Source: Hoeflea marina (lineage in GTDB: Bacteria; Pseudomonadota; Alphaproteobacteria; Rhizobiales; Rhizobiaceae). From it: 64,000 nt of DNA. Made by a program: the position numbers and the translations under genes. The stretch covers positions 248,001 to 312,000 of the forward strand of contig NZ_QGTR01000006.1 in NCBI RefSeq assembly GCF_003182275.1, read 5' to 3'. The notes under the pieces were generated by a model, which worked only from the letters and a program-made list of their open reading frames with translations, was not told the DNA's origin and made no database searches. How positions within the stretch are numbered: the first letter of the stretch is position 1; each line of letters opens with the position of its first letter. Shown here piece by piece: positions 1 through 7,847 of the stretch.

Positions 1-293
1 AAGAACTGGCGCTTAGCGCGCGCCATCACCCCATGAGGGCCTTGCGGTATCAACACGTCGGACAGGCCATGGGCGCGGCCGTCCGGATCGAGAATTCGGA
101 AATGGTCGCAGATCAGGGCCGCCTGCTTTGCACCGACGAGGTCAGTCAGCCAATGCTCCTCGCCCTTGGCGTAGGCCGGGATCTGCACGCGTGTTCCACC
201 AACAGCGCCGGCAACGGCCAGCGCTGTTTCGACCCCGGCGACATCGGCGATCTGACCAAGGATACCGGGGAGGGTGGAGGGAACGTGCTTCAT
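1..293 (-). CDS. mor: Mor-like middle-operon transcription activator (partial, C-terminus outside window)
   Basis: The start codon (291-293) overlaps the stop of the upstream GemA-like gene as ATGA, and the frame stays open to the window edge, so about 97 N-terminal residues are visible. The protein begins MKHVPSTLPGILGQIADVAG and continues with a TRVQIPAYAK segment, which fits the N-terminal dimerisation region of the Mor/C family of Mu-type phages. In Mu, Mor activates the middle promoter and turns early into late transcription. Its place as the last visible gene of the early operon, right after a gp16-like gene, matches Mu. The C-terminal helix-turn-helix lies outside the window, so the call rests on the N-terminus and gene order. 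Confidence 0.78.
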   Translation of the reverse strand, partial: MKHVPSTLPGILGQIADVAGVETALAVAGAVGGTRVQIPAYAKGEEHWLTDLVGAKQAALICDHFRILDPDGRAHGLSDVLIPQGPHGVMARAKRQF

Positions 294-961
294 CGGCGCG
301 GGGGCTCCCGCCTGATCGCAGAGCCGAGGTGGTTCATGAGAGCCTGCCAATCCTGGCCTTCAAAGCGGCCGTATCCTTCGGGCAGCCCCAATCGGGATGC
401 AGCTTCCGCAAGCCCCTGTAGGACGGATCGATTGGGCGCCCCTTCGACCAAGGGATGAGCCGGATCAAGATTGTTCAGCTTCTCCCACTGAGCGAGCGCG
501 ATGCGATATTGCGGCAGGTTGATGTGGTCACCGGTGTAGCGGGTGGGCCGGCGTGCCCAGTCCACTCCGCCATCGCGGGCCAGCCAGCCCTTCAGCGCTT
601 CGATCGCCTTGGCGGCGTCCTGGGGGTATCGCAGGAACCGGACGTGGTCGATGCCGGTCTGGCGCTTGACGAAGGCGAGCAGCGCCTTGTCCTCCCGGTT
701 GGCGACCACGCCGAGATTCCAGGCGGCAATCCAGAGCGCCTGTAGCTTCTTTGCAAATGGGCCATCTAGCAGCCGACGATACTTCGGTGCAGTTCGGCCG
801 AATCCCAGGCGACGAAACTCGGAGACTACGGCCTCTTGTTGTTGGCACGACATGGCACGCAGTGACCGTTCTCCGGTGACACGTTCATAGAGGTCGCGCA
901 TCGTGTTCTCGTCCAGACCAAGCTGCTTGCGGCCCGCATGGATTGCGGCGATGCTGGTCAT
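290..961 (-). CDS. Mu gp16/GemA-like early regulatory protein
   Basis: This 223-residue protein opens MTSIAAIHAGRKQLGLDENT and continues with RDLYERVTGERSLRAMS, the typical pattern of the phage Mu gp16 (GemA) family: a short N-terminal helix, 'HAGRKQLGLDE', then an aromatic 'Y' motif. GemA of Mu modulates host gene expression and DNA topology early in infection. The gene directly precedes mor with an ATGA overlap. Upstream lies a divergent cargo gene, so transcription must either pass through that gene's antisense strand or start in the short gap near 961-1032. No strong Shine-Dalgarno is visible before the ATG at 961. Confidence 0.82.
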   Translation of the reverse strand: MTSIAAIHAGRKQLGLDENTMRDLYERVTGERSLRAMSCQQQEAVVSEFRRLGFGRTAPKYRRLLDGPFAKKLQALWIAAWNLGVVANREDKALLAFVKRQTGIDHVRFLRYPQDAAKAIEALKGWLARDGGVDWARRPTRYTGDHINLPQYRIALAQWEKLNNLDPAHPLVEGAPNRSVLQGLAEAASRLGLPEGYGRFEGQDWQALMNHLGSAIRREPPRR

Positions 962-1032
962 GGTTGCATTGCCTGAGTCTTGGTTCGCTTTGGCAATCCA
1001 CTCACGCTGGCAAGATCGAGGAGAAATCGTCC

Positions 1033-1764
1033 ATGGCGTCGGAAGAAAATGGGCCCCATGATTACAGCGGGCGACTTCGCGGGCTGGTACCGACCGTTTT
1101 CATAGGAATGGTGGTGCTGATTGCTGTTCTTGGAAACCCAGGCGACCCCTGGTTCGAATTCCTCAAGGAGTGGCAGACGCTGATTACCGGAGCGCTGGCA
1201 GTTATTGCAGCTTGGTTGACGATCGGTCAAATGGCGCGCGTTGATAGAGAACAAGCTCGCCGGCATGAGGAACTCATGTCGATATCGCTGCGAAAAGACG
1301 CGCTCAAATTGGATCGCTTCTTGGTTGTTCTTCGATCCAATATCGCGACGATTTCGAATGCAATCGCGCCGATTGAAAGTCATTTCAGTGAACGGAATAT
1401 GCCGACCTTCCCCTATCGCACAGCTGTTAGCGATACGATAAGAGCGGTTGAAATTATTGACGGCCAGCAATTGATAGACGAGATCGATGTCTACAAGGAT
1501 TGTAAGGATCTGTGGTCTGGCGAGTTTCTCAATCTTGTCACGAGAGTTCGTAAATCTCGGGCCCTTTGCCGAAGCAAGATTGACCGCTTCCGTGAGCTCC
1601 CTCCTGGCGCAAAAGCTGAAGACGAAACGTCCCGCACAAATGTGAAGATTGATCCGATCAATGAGAGCATTGCGGAATTGAGATCCTCCCACGAAGACAT
1701 TGTCAATCACGTTACCGAACTGAGACGCAAGTACCTGAAAGTGACTGGGCTTCCTCTCAAATAG
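1033..1764 (+). CDS. Membrane-anchored coiled-coil-like protein, probable prophage moron
   Basis: The ATG at 1033 is preceded by GAGGAG (1018-1023), which I prefer to the upstream in-frame ATG at 943 inside the gemA region. The 243-residue product has two hydrophobic segments near the N-terminus (roughly residues 18-35 and 46-66), then a charged, helical cytoplasmic-type region rich in Arg, Glu and Lys up to the C-terminus. No family is recognised. It is read against the direction of all surrounding phage early genes, and its composition is clearly AT-richer than theirs. These are the usual marks of a moron: an independently expressed cargo gene in a prophage. A superinfection-exclusion role is possible but is only inference. 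Confidence 0.62.
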   Translation: MASEENGPHDYSGRLRGLVPTVFIGMVVLIAVLGNPGDPWFEFLKEWQTLITGALAVIAAWLTIGQMARVDREQARRHEELMSISLRKDALKLDRFLVVLRSNIATISNAIAPIESHFSERNMPTFPYRTAVSDTIRAVEIIDGQQLIDEIDVYKDCKDLWSGEFLNLVTRVRKSRALCRSKIDRFRELPPGAKAEDETSRTNVKIDPINESIAELRSSHEDIVNHVTELRRKYLKVTGLPLK

Positions 1765-1805
1765 TCTCAGAGCGTAAGGAATCGCACGTGCATTGTTTCC
1801 GAAAC

Positions 1806-2471
1806 TCATGAGATGGTTGCCTTCGCCAGATCAATGGTCACGGCCTGCCAGCCATCCGTAATCCGGGCGCGTTGATAAAACCGCACATACTCCTTCGAGC
1901 CCGTCACCCGCATGGCGTCTCGGATCGCCTCCATGGCGCTCAGCCACCGTTCGTCTTCGATCTGCATGCGCAGCAGCATGAAGATCTCGGAGCGGTTGAT
2001 CTGGCCCTCTTTGTCGGTGTTGAAGGCACGCGTGACGATCGCGCGGATCTCGGGCCGGCTGTCGGCCGACCATTCATTGAGGCACTCGTCGATCAGGGTC
2101 TTCGCGATCTGCAGCTGGGGACCGAAATCGACAAAGTCTGCGACCGAGACGATCACCTTCATCAGGCCGTCGAACGTCTGATAGGTCCGGTTGCCCTTCT
2201 TGCCGCCTTTCCGGGTGTTGTATTCCTGCTCAAGGAGCGCATCGAACTCGCCCAGGTCCGTCATGGTGTGGCCGCGAAAGCGGGTGATCTGGCCGGACAG
2301 GTCGCTCGCAAAACCCATGATCTTGCGGACCGTCTCGTCCTCCAGCTTGTCGGCCGGCTTGACCAGTTCGAGCGGCACCAGGCTCCCCTTGGCGTCTGCC
2401 ATGTAGGATTTGCCGTTGATCCGGATAGGGCCCTCCTGGGGGTGTTCTTCGATGATGACTGCGTGCGTCAT
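1806..2471 (-). CDS. DUF3164-family Mu-like phage protein
   Basis: The 221-residue product begins MTHAVIIEEHPQEGPIRING and includes 'YMADAKGSLVPLELVKP', a typical opening of the DUF3164 family found in the early regions of Mu-like prophages. Its function is unknown. I place the start at 2471 because AAAGG lies just upstream and the ATG overlaps the TGA of a 21-codon ORF; a longer reading from a GTG at 2543 would overlap the previous gene and has its Shine-Dalgarno too close. The gene ends at 1806, about 40 bp from the convergent cargo gene at 1764. Confidence 0.8.
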   Translation of the reverse strand: MTHAVIIEEHPQEGPIRINGKSYMADAKGSLVPLELVKPADKLEDETVRKIMGFASDLSGQITRFRGHTMTDLGEFDALLEQEYNTRKGGKKGNRTYQTFDGLMKVIVSVADFVDFGPQLQIAKTLIDECLNEWSADSRPEIRAIVTRAFNTDKEGQINRSEIFMLLRMQIEDERWLSAMEAIRDAMRVTGSKEYVRFYQRARITDGWQAVTIDLAKATIS

Positions 2472-2533
2472 GACTTTGACCTTTGCTTTGGATTGAGTGG
2501 ATAGATGGCGGGCCTTGGTGGAGTGCTTCTCAT
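2468..2533 (-). CDS. 21-codon translationally coupled mini-ORF
   Basis: This short ORF (MRSTPPRPAIYPLNPKQRSK plus Ser) starts at 2533 in an ATGA overlap with the preceding gene and ends at 2468 in another ATGA overlap with the DUF3164 gene. A strong GGAGGTGA sequence lies about six bases before its ATG, inside the end of the upstream gene. It may be a coupling device that carries ribosomes from one gene to the next, or a basic, proline-rich microprotein. No homology can be claimed. Confidence 0.42.
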   Translation of the reverse strand: MRSTPPRPAIYPLNPKQRSKS

Positions 2534-2811
2534 GCCGCGTCACCTCCGCCGGGCGGCGGCGGACGTCGGACCGGGCGAGGCTGCAGGACGATGACGTTGC
2601 CAGCTCGACCGATCAGCTGGTCCAGCCGATGGGTCTCCATCGACTGATGGCGCGCGAGGTCCCGCTCCAGTTCCTTGGACATGACGATCAACTCATCGAG
2701 CTGCCAGATGAGGGCGATGATCTCGTCGGCGGAAAAGGTCTTGCCGCCATGCACGTGGCTTTTGAAGGCGTCGCGGGTGGCCTTCAGGCGGCAGGAGAGG
2801 GACGGGCTCAT
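2530..2811 (-). CDS. Small helical phage early protein, function unknown
   Basis: The 93-residue product starts MSPSLSCRLKATRDAFKSHV and is predicted mostly helical (a stretch 'IWQLDELIVMSKELERDLARH'), ending in a proline- and glycine-rich tail (RRPPPPGGGDAA). It is linked to both neighbours by ATGA overlaps at 2808-2811 and 2530-2533. The start at 2811 is chosen because of that overlap; longer readings run back into the previous gene. I do not recognise a family. Position within the A-B early operon is the only clue. Confidence 0.65.
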   Translation of the reverse strand: MSPSLSCRLKATRDAFKSHVHGGKTFSADEIIALIWQLDELIVMSKELERDLARHQSMETHRLDQLIGRAGNVIVLQPRPVRRPPPPGGGDAA

Positions 2812-3131
2812 GAGCGCTTCCCCCTGCTGAAATCCGGATAGACCACCGGGCTCTCCTTGGCGGCTTCCAGGACGCCCTCCTGGAGGACCTCCATGCAAAG
2901 GTCGCCAAGAATTGCGGCTGCCGCTTGGCCATTTTCGGCCGCGCGATAGGCACCGAGTTCATGTTCGAGATTGGCGATGCGCCGCTTAATGAGGTTCAGG
3001 CGACGCAGGAGGACCTCGGCCTTGGCGGTCGAAAGCACAAGGCCGTCGCTGGTGATGTGTTGCGAGACCAGCTCGGCTGCCAGGCCCATTTCGCGGCTGA
3101 TGGGTGAAGTCCGGGAAAGTGCTGCGCTCAT
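2808..3131 (-). CDS. Small coiled-coil-type phage early protein, function unknown
   Basis: The 107-residue product begins MSAALSRTSPISREMGLAAE and contains a central heptad-like helix (AKAEVLLRRLNLIKRRIANL). The ATG at 3131 lies one base after the stop of the MuB-like gene, with GAGGGC upstream in the end of that gene, so translation is probably coupled. No catalytic motif is visible. It belongs to the run of small genes that follows B in Mu-like early operons and has no assignable function. Confidence 0.65.
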   Translation of the reverse strand: MSAALSRTSPISREMGLAAELVSQHITSDGLVLSTAKAEVLLRRLNLIKRRIANLEHELGAYRAAENGQAAAAILGDLCMEVLQEGVLEAAKESPVVYPDFSRGKRS

Positions 3132-3132
3132 C

Positions 3133-4176
3133 TCACATGCCCTCGACATCGCGGTTGGACCAGGCGGCGCGAACCATTGCGGCATTAACTGCCTGGCCGG
3201 TTGCGGCGGCAGTCATCGAGGCAAGCTTCAGGGTCTTGTCGATCTGCCCGAGTGCGCCGTCCTTCATGCCGATGCCGGTGAGCACCTTGCGCGTGTCCGG
3301 CTCGCTGATCCCCCAGGCGTCGAGAAGCGCGTTGATGTCCTCCGCCCTCGGCTTGGCCAGTCGAACGCGCTTTCCGATCCTCCGCTTGATCTGGGCATAG
3401 GACGGGCCATCGGTGCTCCGGCTGAAGCGCGAGTAGATTTCTTCGTTGCCGACCAGAGCCACGCCACAGGAGTAGATGTCGACAAAGTGCCGGAGCTGGT
3501 CGACCGCGCTGTCGACCAGGTTCTGCGCCTCATCGACGATCAGCAGCGATCCGCCGCCACTGTTGAGAAGCCTGCGCCCAACCGCGCGCACAAGCTTGGC
3601 GGGATTGTGCTGGGTGATGTCGAGCGCCGTCGCCAGTTCGACCAGCATGCCATGCACGGTCTTTGTGTGCGGGCTCATGGTGACCATGAACACATTGGGC
3701 CGCGTGACCGCAAACTGCTTGCAGGCGAATGTCTTGCCGGTGCCGGCTGCCGCGGTGATGGTGACGAAGTCCGGCATCATCTGTGCGAAGACGAGCGTGT
3801 CGGTGATCTCGCCGGCGGTTCGGGTCTTGATGAAGCCTGGACTGACAGGGACCGTGGCAGCCAGACCTGCCATTTCATCGACCGATACGATCCAGCGTTC
3901 GACCTTTTCGTTCTGGGTATCAAGTCGGCCGTCATACTTGCCGGAGAACCACTGATTGAATGTGCCGTCGGGCATGCCGATGCGAGCGGCCGCGTCAGAT
4001 TTGGTCCAGCCGTTCTGCTCTCCGATCGCAGCGACCCGGGAGGTGAGAGCGATCCAGAGGGAAAGATCGGCTGCAGACCGGCCGGGCCGGTTTGCGGAGA
4101 CGTCCGGGTGAGAGGTCGGGAGTGTCCAACTGCCTTGTCCGATTGCGGCGGGGCTTGTGCTTGTCGTGATGTTCAT
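3133..4176 (-). CDS. MuB-like DNA transposition ATPase (target-capture protein)
   Basis: This 347-residue protein carries a P-loop, TAAAGTGKT (residues 141-149), and a Walker B, LLIVDEAQ (211-218), typical of the AAA ATPases of the MuB group (AAA_22-like). Residues about 40-80 look like an N-terminal helix-turn-helix (KSDAAARIGMPDGTFNQWFS), as in Mu B. MuB binds target DNA as ATP-dependent filaments, delivers it to the transposase and gives target immunity. The gene lies directly after the DDE transposase. AAGGACAG stands before its ATG. It appears full length (Mu B is about 312 residues) with all visible motifs intact. Confidence 0.93.
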   Translation of the reverse strand: MNITTSTSPAAIGQGSWTLPTSHPDVSANRPGRSAADLSLWIALTSRVAAIGEQNGWTKSDAAARIGMPDGTFNQWFSGKYDGRLDTQNEKVERWIVSVDEMAGLAATVPVSPGFIKTRTAGEITDTLVFAQMMPDFVTITAAAGTGKTFACKQFAVTRPNVFMVTMSPHTKTVHGMLVELATALDITQHNPAKLVRAVGRRLLNSGGGSLLIVDEAQNLVDSAVDQLRHFVDIYSCGVALVGNEEIYSRFSRSTDGPSYAQIKRRIGKRVRLAKPRAEDINALLDAWGISEPDTRKVLTGIGMKDGALGQIDKTLKLASMTAAATGQAVNAAMVRAAWSNRDVEGM

Positions 4177-4202
4177 CTAGTTCTGTCCTTGCTAAATTTG
4201 TC

Positions 4203-4230
4203 GGGCGGGGTTTTCCCCGCCCATTTTTTT
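4203..4230 (+). terminator. Rho-independent terminator-like hairpin on the + strand between transposase A and B genes
   Basis: An 8-bp perfect stem, GGGCGGGG (4203-4210) paired with CCCCGCCC (4215-4222), has a TTTT loop and is followed by A and seven T residues (4224-4230). The T-run is on the + strand, so it would stop rightward, antisense transcripts before they enter the transposase gene. Leftward A-to-B transcription would meet the hairpin preceded by As, not followed by Us. Confidence 0.75.
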
Positions 4231-4246
4231 GGGCCGTACACGACAC

Positions 4247-6190
4247 TCAACGGCCCGGTTTTTCCCCTTTTCCGGGGAATTCGATGACGTTCTCCTCGAT
4301 CATCCGCATGGCGCGAGAAAAGGCCTGCTCCGACTGCTCATCCCATTCGGCTCTGGCTTCCGGCTCAGCCCGGATGCCGCCATTGGCGATGCGCTTGAAT
4401 CGGGGAGGTTCCGGCTTCGGCTGGGGCGCGGATTTGCCGGCGCCATAGATCTCGGCAAGCGTGTCGGGTGCGAGCGCTGTATGGAGCCGCGCGCTTTCGC
4501 GGATCGCCTTTGTCAACTGATTGCGCTTTGCCGCGTGATCGCGGGCGGCACCCGTGTCAAAGAAGCCGGTGTCGGCGATGCACTCGGCGACGCAGATCAG
4601 GTTGTCGTTGGCGTCATAGACATGAATGGGCTGGGTCAGATGATCGGGGTCGAACCGCACAGTGACCCGCGTTCCGGAATGGGCGTTGAGCGCGGCATTC
4701 CAATAGCGGTTGCCATAGATCTCGATCTCGCCCGAGCCCTTCTTGGAGCGGATGCGCTCTGCAGCGAGCAGCCAAAGTGAGCGCTGGTTTTCCGTGGGCC
4801 AGCGGACAAGCGTCGCCGGATCCTGCAGGGAGGCCGAGAAGGTCTCATCAAATGAGCGGCCATGCGCGTTACCGGCCTTGCGGCCCGGTCGGGCATTGTG
4901 CTCGGCTATCATGCGATCGACATGCTCGGAGAAAGCGGCGAACGGGATGGCGCGGGAGGCGTAATTCTCGGGCTTGGCGTCCGGCGTGTTGCCGGTATAG
5001 GCGCCGGCGCAGAAGGGGTGCTTGGCAATGTTCTCTGCCAGATCGCGGAAGGCGCGCTCGATCGGCTTGGACTGTCCTGAATAGGGCGTTGCCCAGATGA
5101 TCTCGACGCCCAGCGTGGTCAGCAGCCCCCGCGGATCTTCATCACGGACCTTGAACCGGTAACGATTGGCCGCACCGCCGGTGATCCATTTGGATGCAAA
5201 CGCCCGGCCGTTGTCGAGCAGGATCTTGTCTGGAATTCCGTGGCGGCTGACCATATCGCCGATAACCAGCCGGACAGTGTCCTTGTTCTCGGACGGGGAC
5301 AGCCGCCAGGCGACCATCTTGCCGGAATAGAGATCCTGGAGGGCAAGCAGCATGACGCGTGTCGGCGTGGTCTGGCCGGGCAGGAGGACGAACACATCGA
5401 ACTTGTGGCCGTCCATGTTGACGGCCTCCATGGCGTGCAGCATCGAACGGTCGCGCCGTTGCGCCGGGTAGAGGTTCTTGACCTGGTCGCGCTTCTGGCG
5501 CGCCGCAGTCTGGACGGCCTTCGGCACCTCGATCGCAAGCCGGCGGCGCAGCGCGCGCTCTTCTGCGACAGGTGCCCAGCCCTGCTCGCTTGCGGCTTCC
5601 CTCATCCGACGATAGCAAGCGGAAAATGCCGGGCGCTCGGGCCTGAGAAAGTCGCTCTTGAGTGCCGCCCATGCACGCTCATCGCATTCGGCCGCGGATG
5701 ACGTTGCGTGGTACTGATCGGCAAGGGCTGCCAGCCAGTCCTGCCGCTCGATACCGGCGACGCGTGTGCGCCAATTGCGGACCGCCCGGGGGCTCACCTG
5801 GTGGTGTTTGGCAGCGATGGCGATTGCGGCCGTTTCCGACAGTCCGCCGTTGATGAATGTCGCAACCTCCGCCACCACCTTGAGGCGCGCTTCGCAGGCC
5901 GCTTTCCGGTCCTTCGACAGGGCCTCATAGTCAGCCCAGAGCTTCGAACGGGCCTCTGCGGTCTTGTTGACGTTGGCATTGGCGGGCGCACTATGGACCA
6001 CCATCAGGCGTGCCTGGGCTGCCTGCGGCAGGAGCGACACATGGTATTCCCAGCCGCCGCCGCGCCCGTCGCGTTTGCGTGCCTTCATGTCCAGGTGCCG
6101 CCAGCGGGATTTGGCGGCCATCTGATTGATGGAGCGTTCCGAGACACCGGCCGCTTTGGCGATCTCCTTAGGGGTGAAGAATTGCTTCAT
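4247..6190 (-). CDS. MuA-like DDE transposase
   Basis: The 647-residue product opens with a winged-HTH end/operator-binding domain (MKQFFTPKEIAKAAGVSERS, residues 1-60), followed by Mu-type DNA-binding helices (about 100-220) and an RNase H-like integrase core. The catalytic triad is visible: Asp260 (NMDGHKF), Asp326 (LLDNGRAF) and Glu378 (KPIERAF), with spacing very close to Mu A (269/336/392). Start 6190 is chosen because it overlaps the upstream stop (ATGA) and has GGAGGC upstream. The protein cuts and joins phage ends during replicative transposition, working with the MuB-like ATPase downstream. A C-terminal basic region (about 590-647) would contact that partner. It appears intact, so the prophage's transposition core may be functional. 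Confidence 0.95.
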   Translation of the reverse strand: MKQFFTPKEIAKAAGVSERSINQMAAKSRWRHLDMKARKRDGRGGGWEYHVSLLPQAAQARLMVVHSAPANANVNKTAEARSKLWADYEALSKDRKAACEARLKVVAEVATFINGGLSETAAIAIAAKHHQVSPRAVRNWRTRVAGIERQDWLAALADQYHATSSAAECDERAWAALKSDFLRPERPAFSACYRRMREAASEQGWAPVAEERALRRRLAIEVPKAVQTAARQKRDQVKNLYPAQRRDRSMLHAMEAVNMDGHKFDVFVLLPGQTTPTRVMLLALQDLYSGKMVAWRLSPSENKDTVRLVIGDMVSRHGIPDKILLDNGRAFASKWITGGAANRYRFKVRDEDPRGLLTTLGVEIIWATPYSGQSKPIERAFRDLAENIAKHPFCAGAYTGNTPDAKPENYASRAIPFAAFSEHVDRMIAEHNARPGRKAGNAHGRSFDETFSASLQDPATLVRWPTENQRSLWLLAAERIRSKKGSGEIEIYGNRYWNAALNAHSGTRVTVRFDPDHLTQPIHVYDANDNLICVAECIADTGFFDTGAARDHAAKRNQLTKAIRESARLHTALAPDTLAEIYGAGKSAPQPKPEPPRFKRIANGGIRAEPEARAEWDEQSEQAFSRAMRMIEENVIEFPGKGEKPGR

Positions 6191-6654
6191 GGCCGACGCC
6201 TCCACTCTTTCGGCGCCACGGGGCGGGCGCGCAGTTTCTTGAGCTCGGCATTGATGGACCGACGGTCCTGATCAAGTCGCGCAATCTCGGCGAGCTTGGC
6301 CTCTGAGCCCTCAAGCACGGTCATTCCGGCCTTGGAGACCACGACGTCGAACAACCACTTGGCCCCGGTGGCATGCACGAAGGCGGAAAAGCGCAGGAGG
6401 CTGATGTCGTGGCCCTCCTTGCTCTCGGCCGTATAAGCGTCGAGCGTGGTCTTCGCGAGGTTCGGCAGGCCCAGATATTGCGCCATCCGCAACGCGATTG
6501 TCTGGCGGTCATATCCGCTTTCGCGGATGGCCTGCGACATGGCGCGTTTGATTTCGGAGCGGAACCGGTCGAGGTCGACAGAGCCGACCTCGATGCGCTC
6601 GGGATAGACGCGGGTCTCAAACAGGCCCAGCTGATCGGGGTGAAACTTGCTCAT
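6187..6654 (-). CDS. Conserved-looking phage early protein upstream of transposase, function unknown
   Basis: The 155-residue product starts MSKFHPDQLGLFETRVYPER and includes a possible helix-turn-helix region (AIRESGYDRQTIALRMAQYL, about residues 42-62) and a charged C-terminal helix (LDQDRRSINAELKKLRARPV). The DNA-binding reading is tentative. Both junctions are ATGA overlaps, with the ParB-like gene upstream and the transposase downstream, so it is co-translated with the transposition genes. Confidence 0.7.
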   Translation of the reverse strand: MSKFHPDQLGLFETRVYPERIEVGSVDLDRFRSEIKRAMSQAIRESGYDRQTIALRMAQYLGLPNLAKTTLDAYTAESKEGHDISLLRFSAFVHATGAKWLFDVVVSKAGMTVLEGSEAKLAEIARLDQDRRSINAELKKLRARPVAPKEWRRRP

Positions 6655-7490
6655 GATGCGCCACCTTTCGGAGCAGCGACCAGGCCGGCGTGGGTCAGGA
6701 ACTTCTTGCGCGTCGCGGGCTTGGCTCGCTCCCAGCTGTCGATGAGCCGCGAGAGGATCTGCAGCTCCGGGTCGGTCTTCTTGGCCGGCGGCTCCAGCAG
6801 GTCGATAGCGACCTTGAAGTCACCCTTGGCCTCGCGGATGGCCACATGGGCCTTGGCCCGCTTTTCCGGGTCGAGTTTTGCCAGTTTGAGGAGCTGGCTT
6901 TGATTGTCGGCGATAGCGGTTCCGCTGATCGCCTGGCGGACGTCACGCGGCAGGTTTTGTGCGATGCGATTGAGGCGCATGATCGATTTCGGGGAAATGC
7001 CAAGCCGATCCGCGCAAGCGACTGAGAAGCCATTTGATGCCTCTTGAGCAATCAGATCGACAGGCGAATTCCCTAATAGGGACAACTTGTCCCTATTAGG
7101 GAGATTGTTCTTGCCAGGCCGGATCTCGCCTCGGGTCTTCTCCCAGACATCCCGGTAGGTCTGCACGAACACAGCCCTGTCGAGCACAGAAAGATCGTTG
7201 CGAAAGAGGTTCTCCTCGATCTCGATCAGCACCGCCTCATCGGCATTTGCCGTGACCACGACCGCGTCGATTTCGGCTTCGTCCAGGAGCTCGATGGCCC
7301 GCAGGCGATGAGCGCCAGCGACCAGGCAATAGCCGCGTTCCCCATTTGGGGTTCGCCGGAGGGTAATGGGGTTGAGGAGACCGTGTTCGACGATGGAAGC
7401 CTGGATCGCGAGCGCATGATCCTCATCGACAGCGCGCAAGCGTTCCGGCACGTGTATGTCGGCGAGGGGAATGGACTTGGAGACCGCCAT
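6651..7490 (-). CDS. ParB/Srx-fold nuclease-domain protein of the phage early operon
   Basis: This 279-residue protein has the ParB N-terminal fold: 'IPLADIHVPERLR' at residues about 6-18, 'LVAGAHRLRAIELL' (about 56-69, the GxHRxxA CTP/phosphate-binding motif) and 'EIEENLFRNDLSVLDRA' (about 90-106). Later 'ACADRLGISPKSIMRLNRIA' resembles the ParB HTH region. The start at 7490 gives a TGATG overlap with the upstream gene. No ParA partner is nearby, so plasmid-style partition is unlikely. In Mu-like phages of alphaproteobacteria such a gene could organise DNA during replicative transposition or act as a regulator; this is inference. Confidence 0.85.
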   Translation of the reverse strand: MAVSKSIPLADIHVPERLRAVDEDHALAIQASIVEHGLLNPITLRRTPNGERGYCLVAGAHRLRAIELLDEAEIDAVVVTANADEAVLIEIEENLFRNDLSVLDRAVFVQTYRDVWEKTRGEIRPGKNNLPNRDKLSLLGNSPVDLIAQEASNGFSVACADRLGISPKSIMRLNRIAQNLPRDVRQAISGTAIADNQSQLLKLAKLDPEKRAKAHVAIREAKGDFKVAIDLLEPPAKKTDPELQILSRLIDSWERAKPATRKKFLTHAGLVAAPKGGAS

Positions 7491-7837
7491 CACGCCGCCT
7501 CCCGCATCTTGTCGTCGAACATGGCGACCGCGCGATCTGCGATGATCCGGTACTGATTTTCGAAATCAGGCTCATCGAGCCGAACGTCGATGGCCTCAAG
7601 CGCTCGGTTGACGGATTCCCTTGATCGGCCGACCAGGATGCCGGCTCGAAGCTTGGGCACCCCGAACCTGGCAACCAGCACATGCAGCGCAATCTGCCGG
7701 GCGAGCACCGCATCAAATTGGCTGCGCGGCGGGTCGATGATGTTCTCCATCGGGATGTGGGGAAAGGCTTGCTTCACCGACGCGACGCAGACCCGGAATG
7801 TGAGTTCCTGCAGCTCGGTTTCATTGAAGTAGTTCAT
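7490..7837 (-). CDS. HTH protein resembling the DnaA C-terminal (domain IV) DNA-binding fold
   Basis: The 115-residue product contains 'VLARQIALHVLVARFGVPKLRAGILVGRSRESVNRALEAID', here split as the ARQIALHVL helix and the GRSRESVNRALEAI recognition helix (residues about 45-85). This follows the DnaA domain IV pattern (ARQIAMYL...GRDHTTVLHA). There is no ATPase part. A TAGGAG sequence overlapping the previous stop precedes the ATG at 7837. It could bind DnaA-box-like sites in phage or host DNA, perhaps linking transposition to host replication, but that is inference. It might equally be a simple early regulator. Confidence 0.72.
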   Translation of the reverse strand: MNYFNETELQELTFRVCVASVKQAFPHIPMENIIDPPRSQFDAVLARQIALHVLVARFGVPKLRAGILVGRSRESVNRALEAIDVRLDEPDFENQYRIIADRAVAMFDDKMREAA

Positions 7838-7847
7838 GATGTCGCTC

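Noticed and set aside
958-1809. 283-codon open frame on the - strand opposite the moron gene
   Set aside because: It has no ribosome site or family and overlaps both the better-supported + strand gene and the end of the DUF3164 gene.
5240-6271. Long + strand open frames opposite the MuA gene
   Set aside because: Antisense shadows of a high-GC gene with intact catalytic motifs; no starts with ribosome sites.
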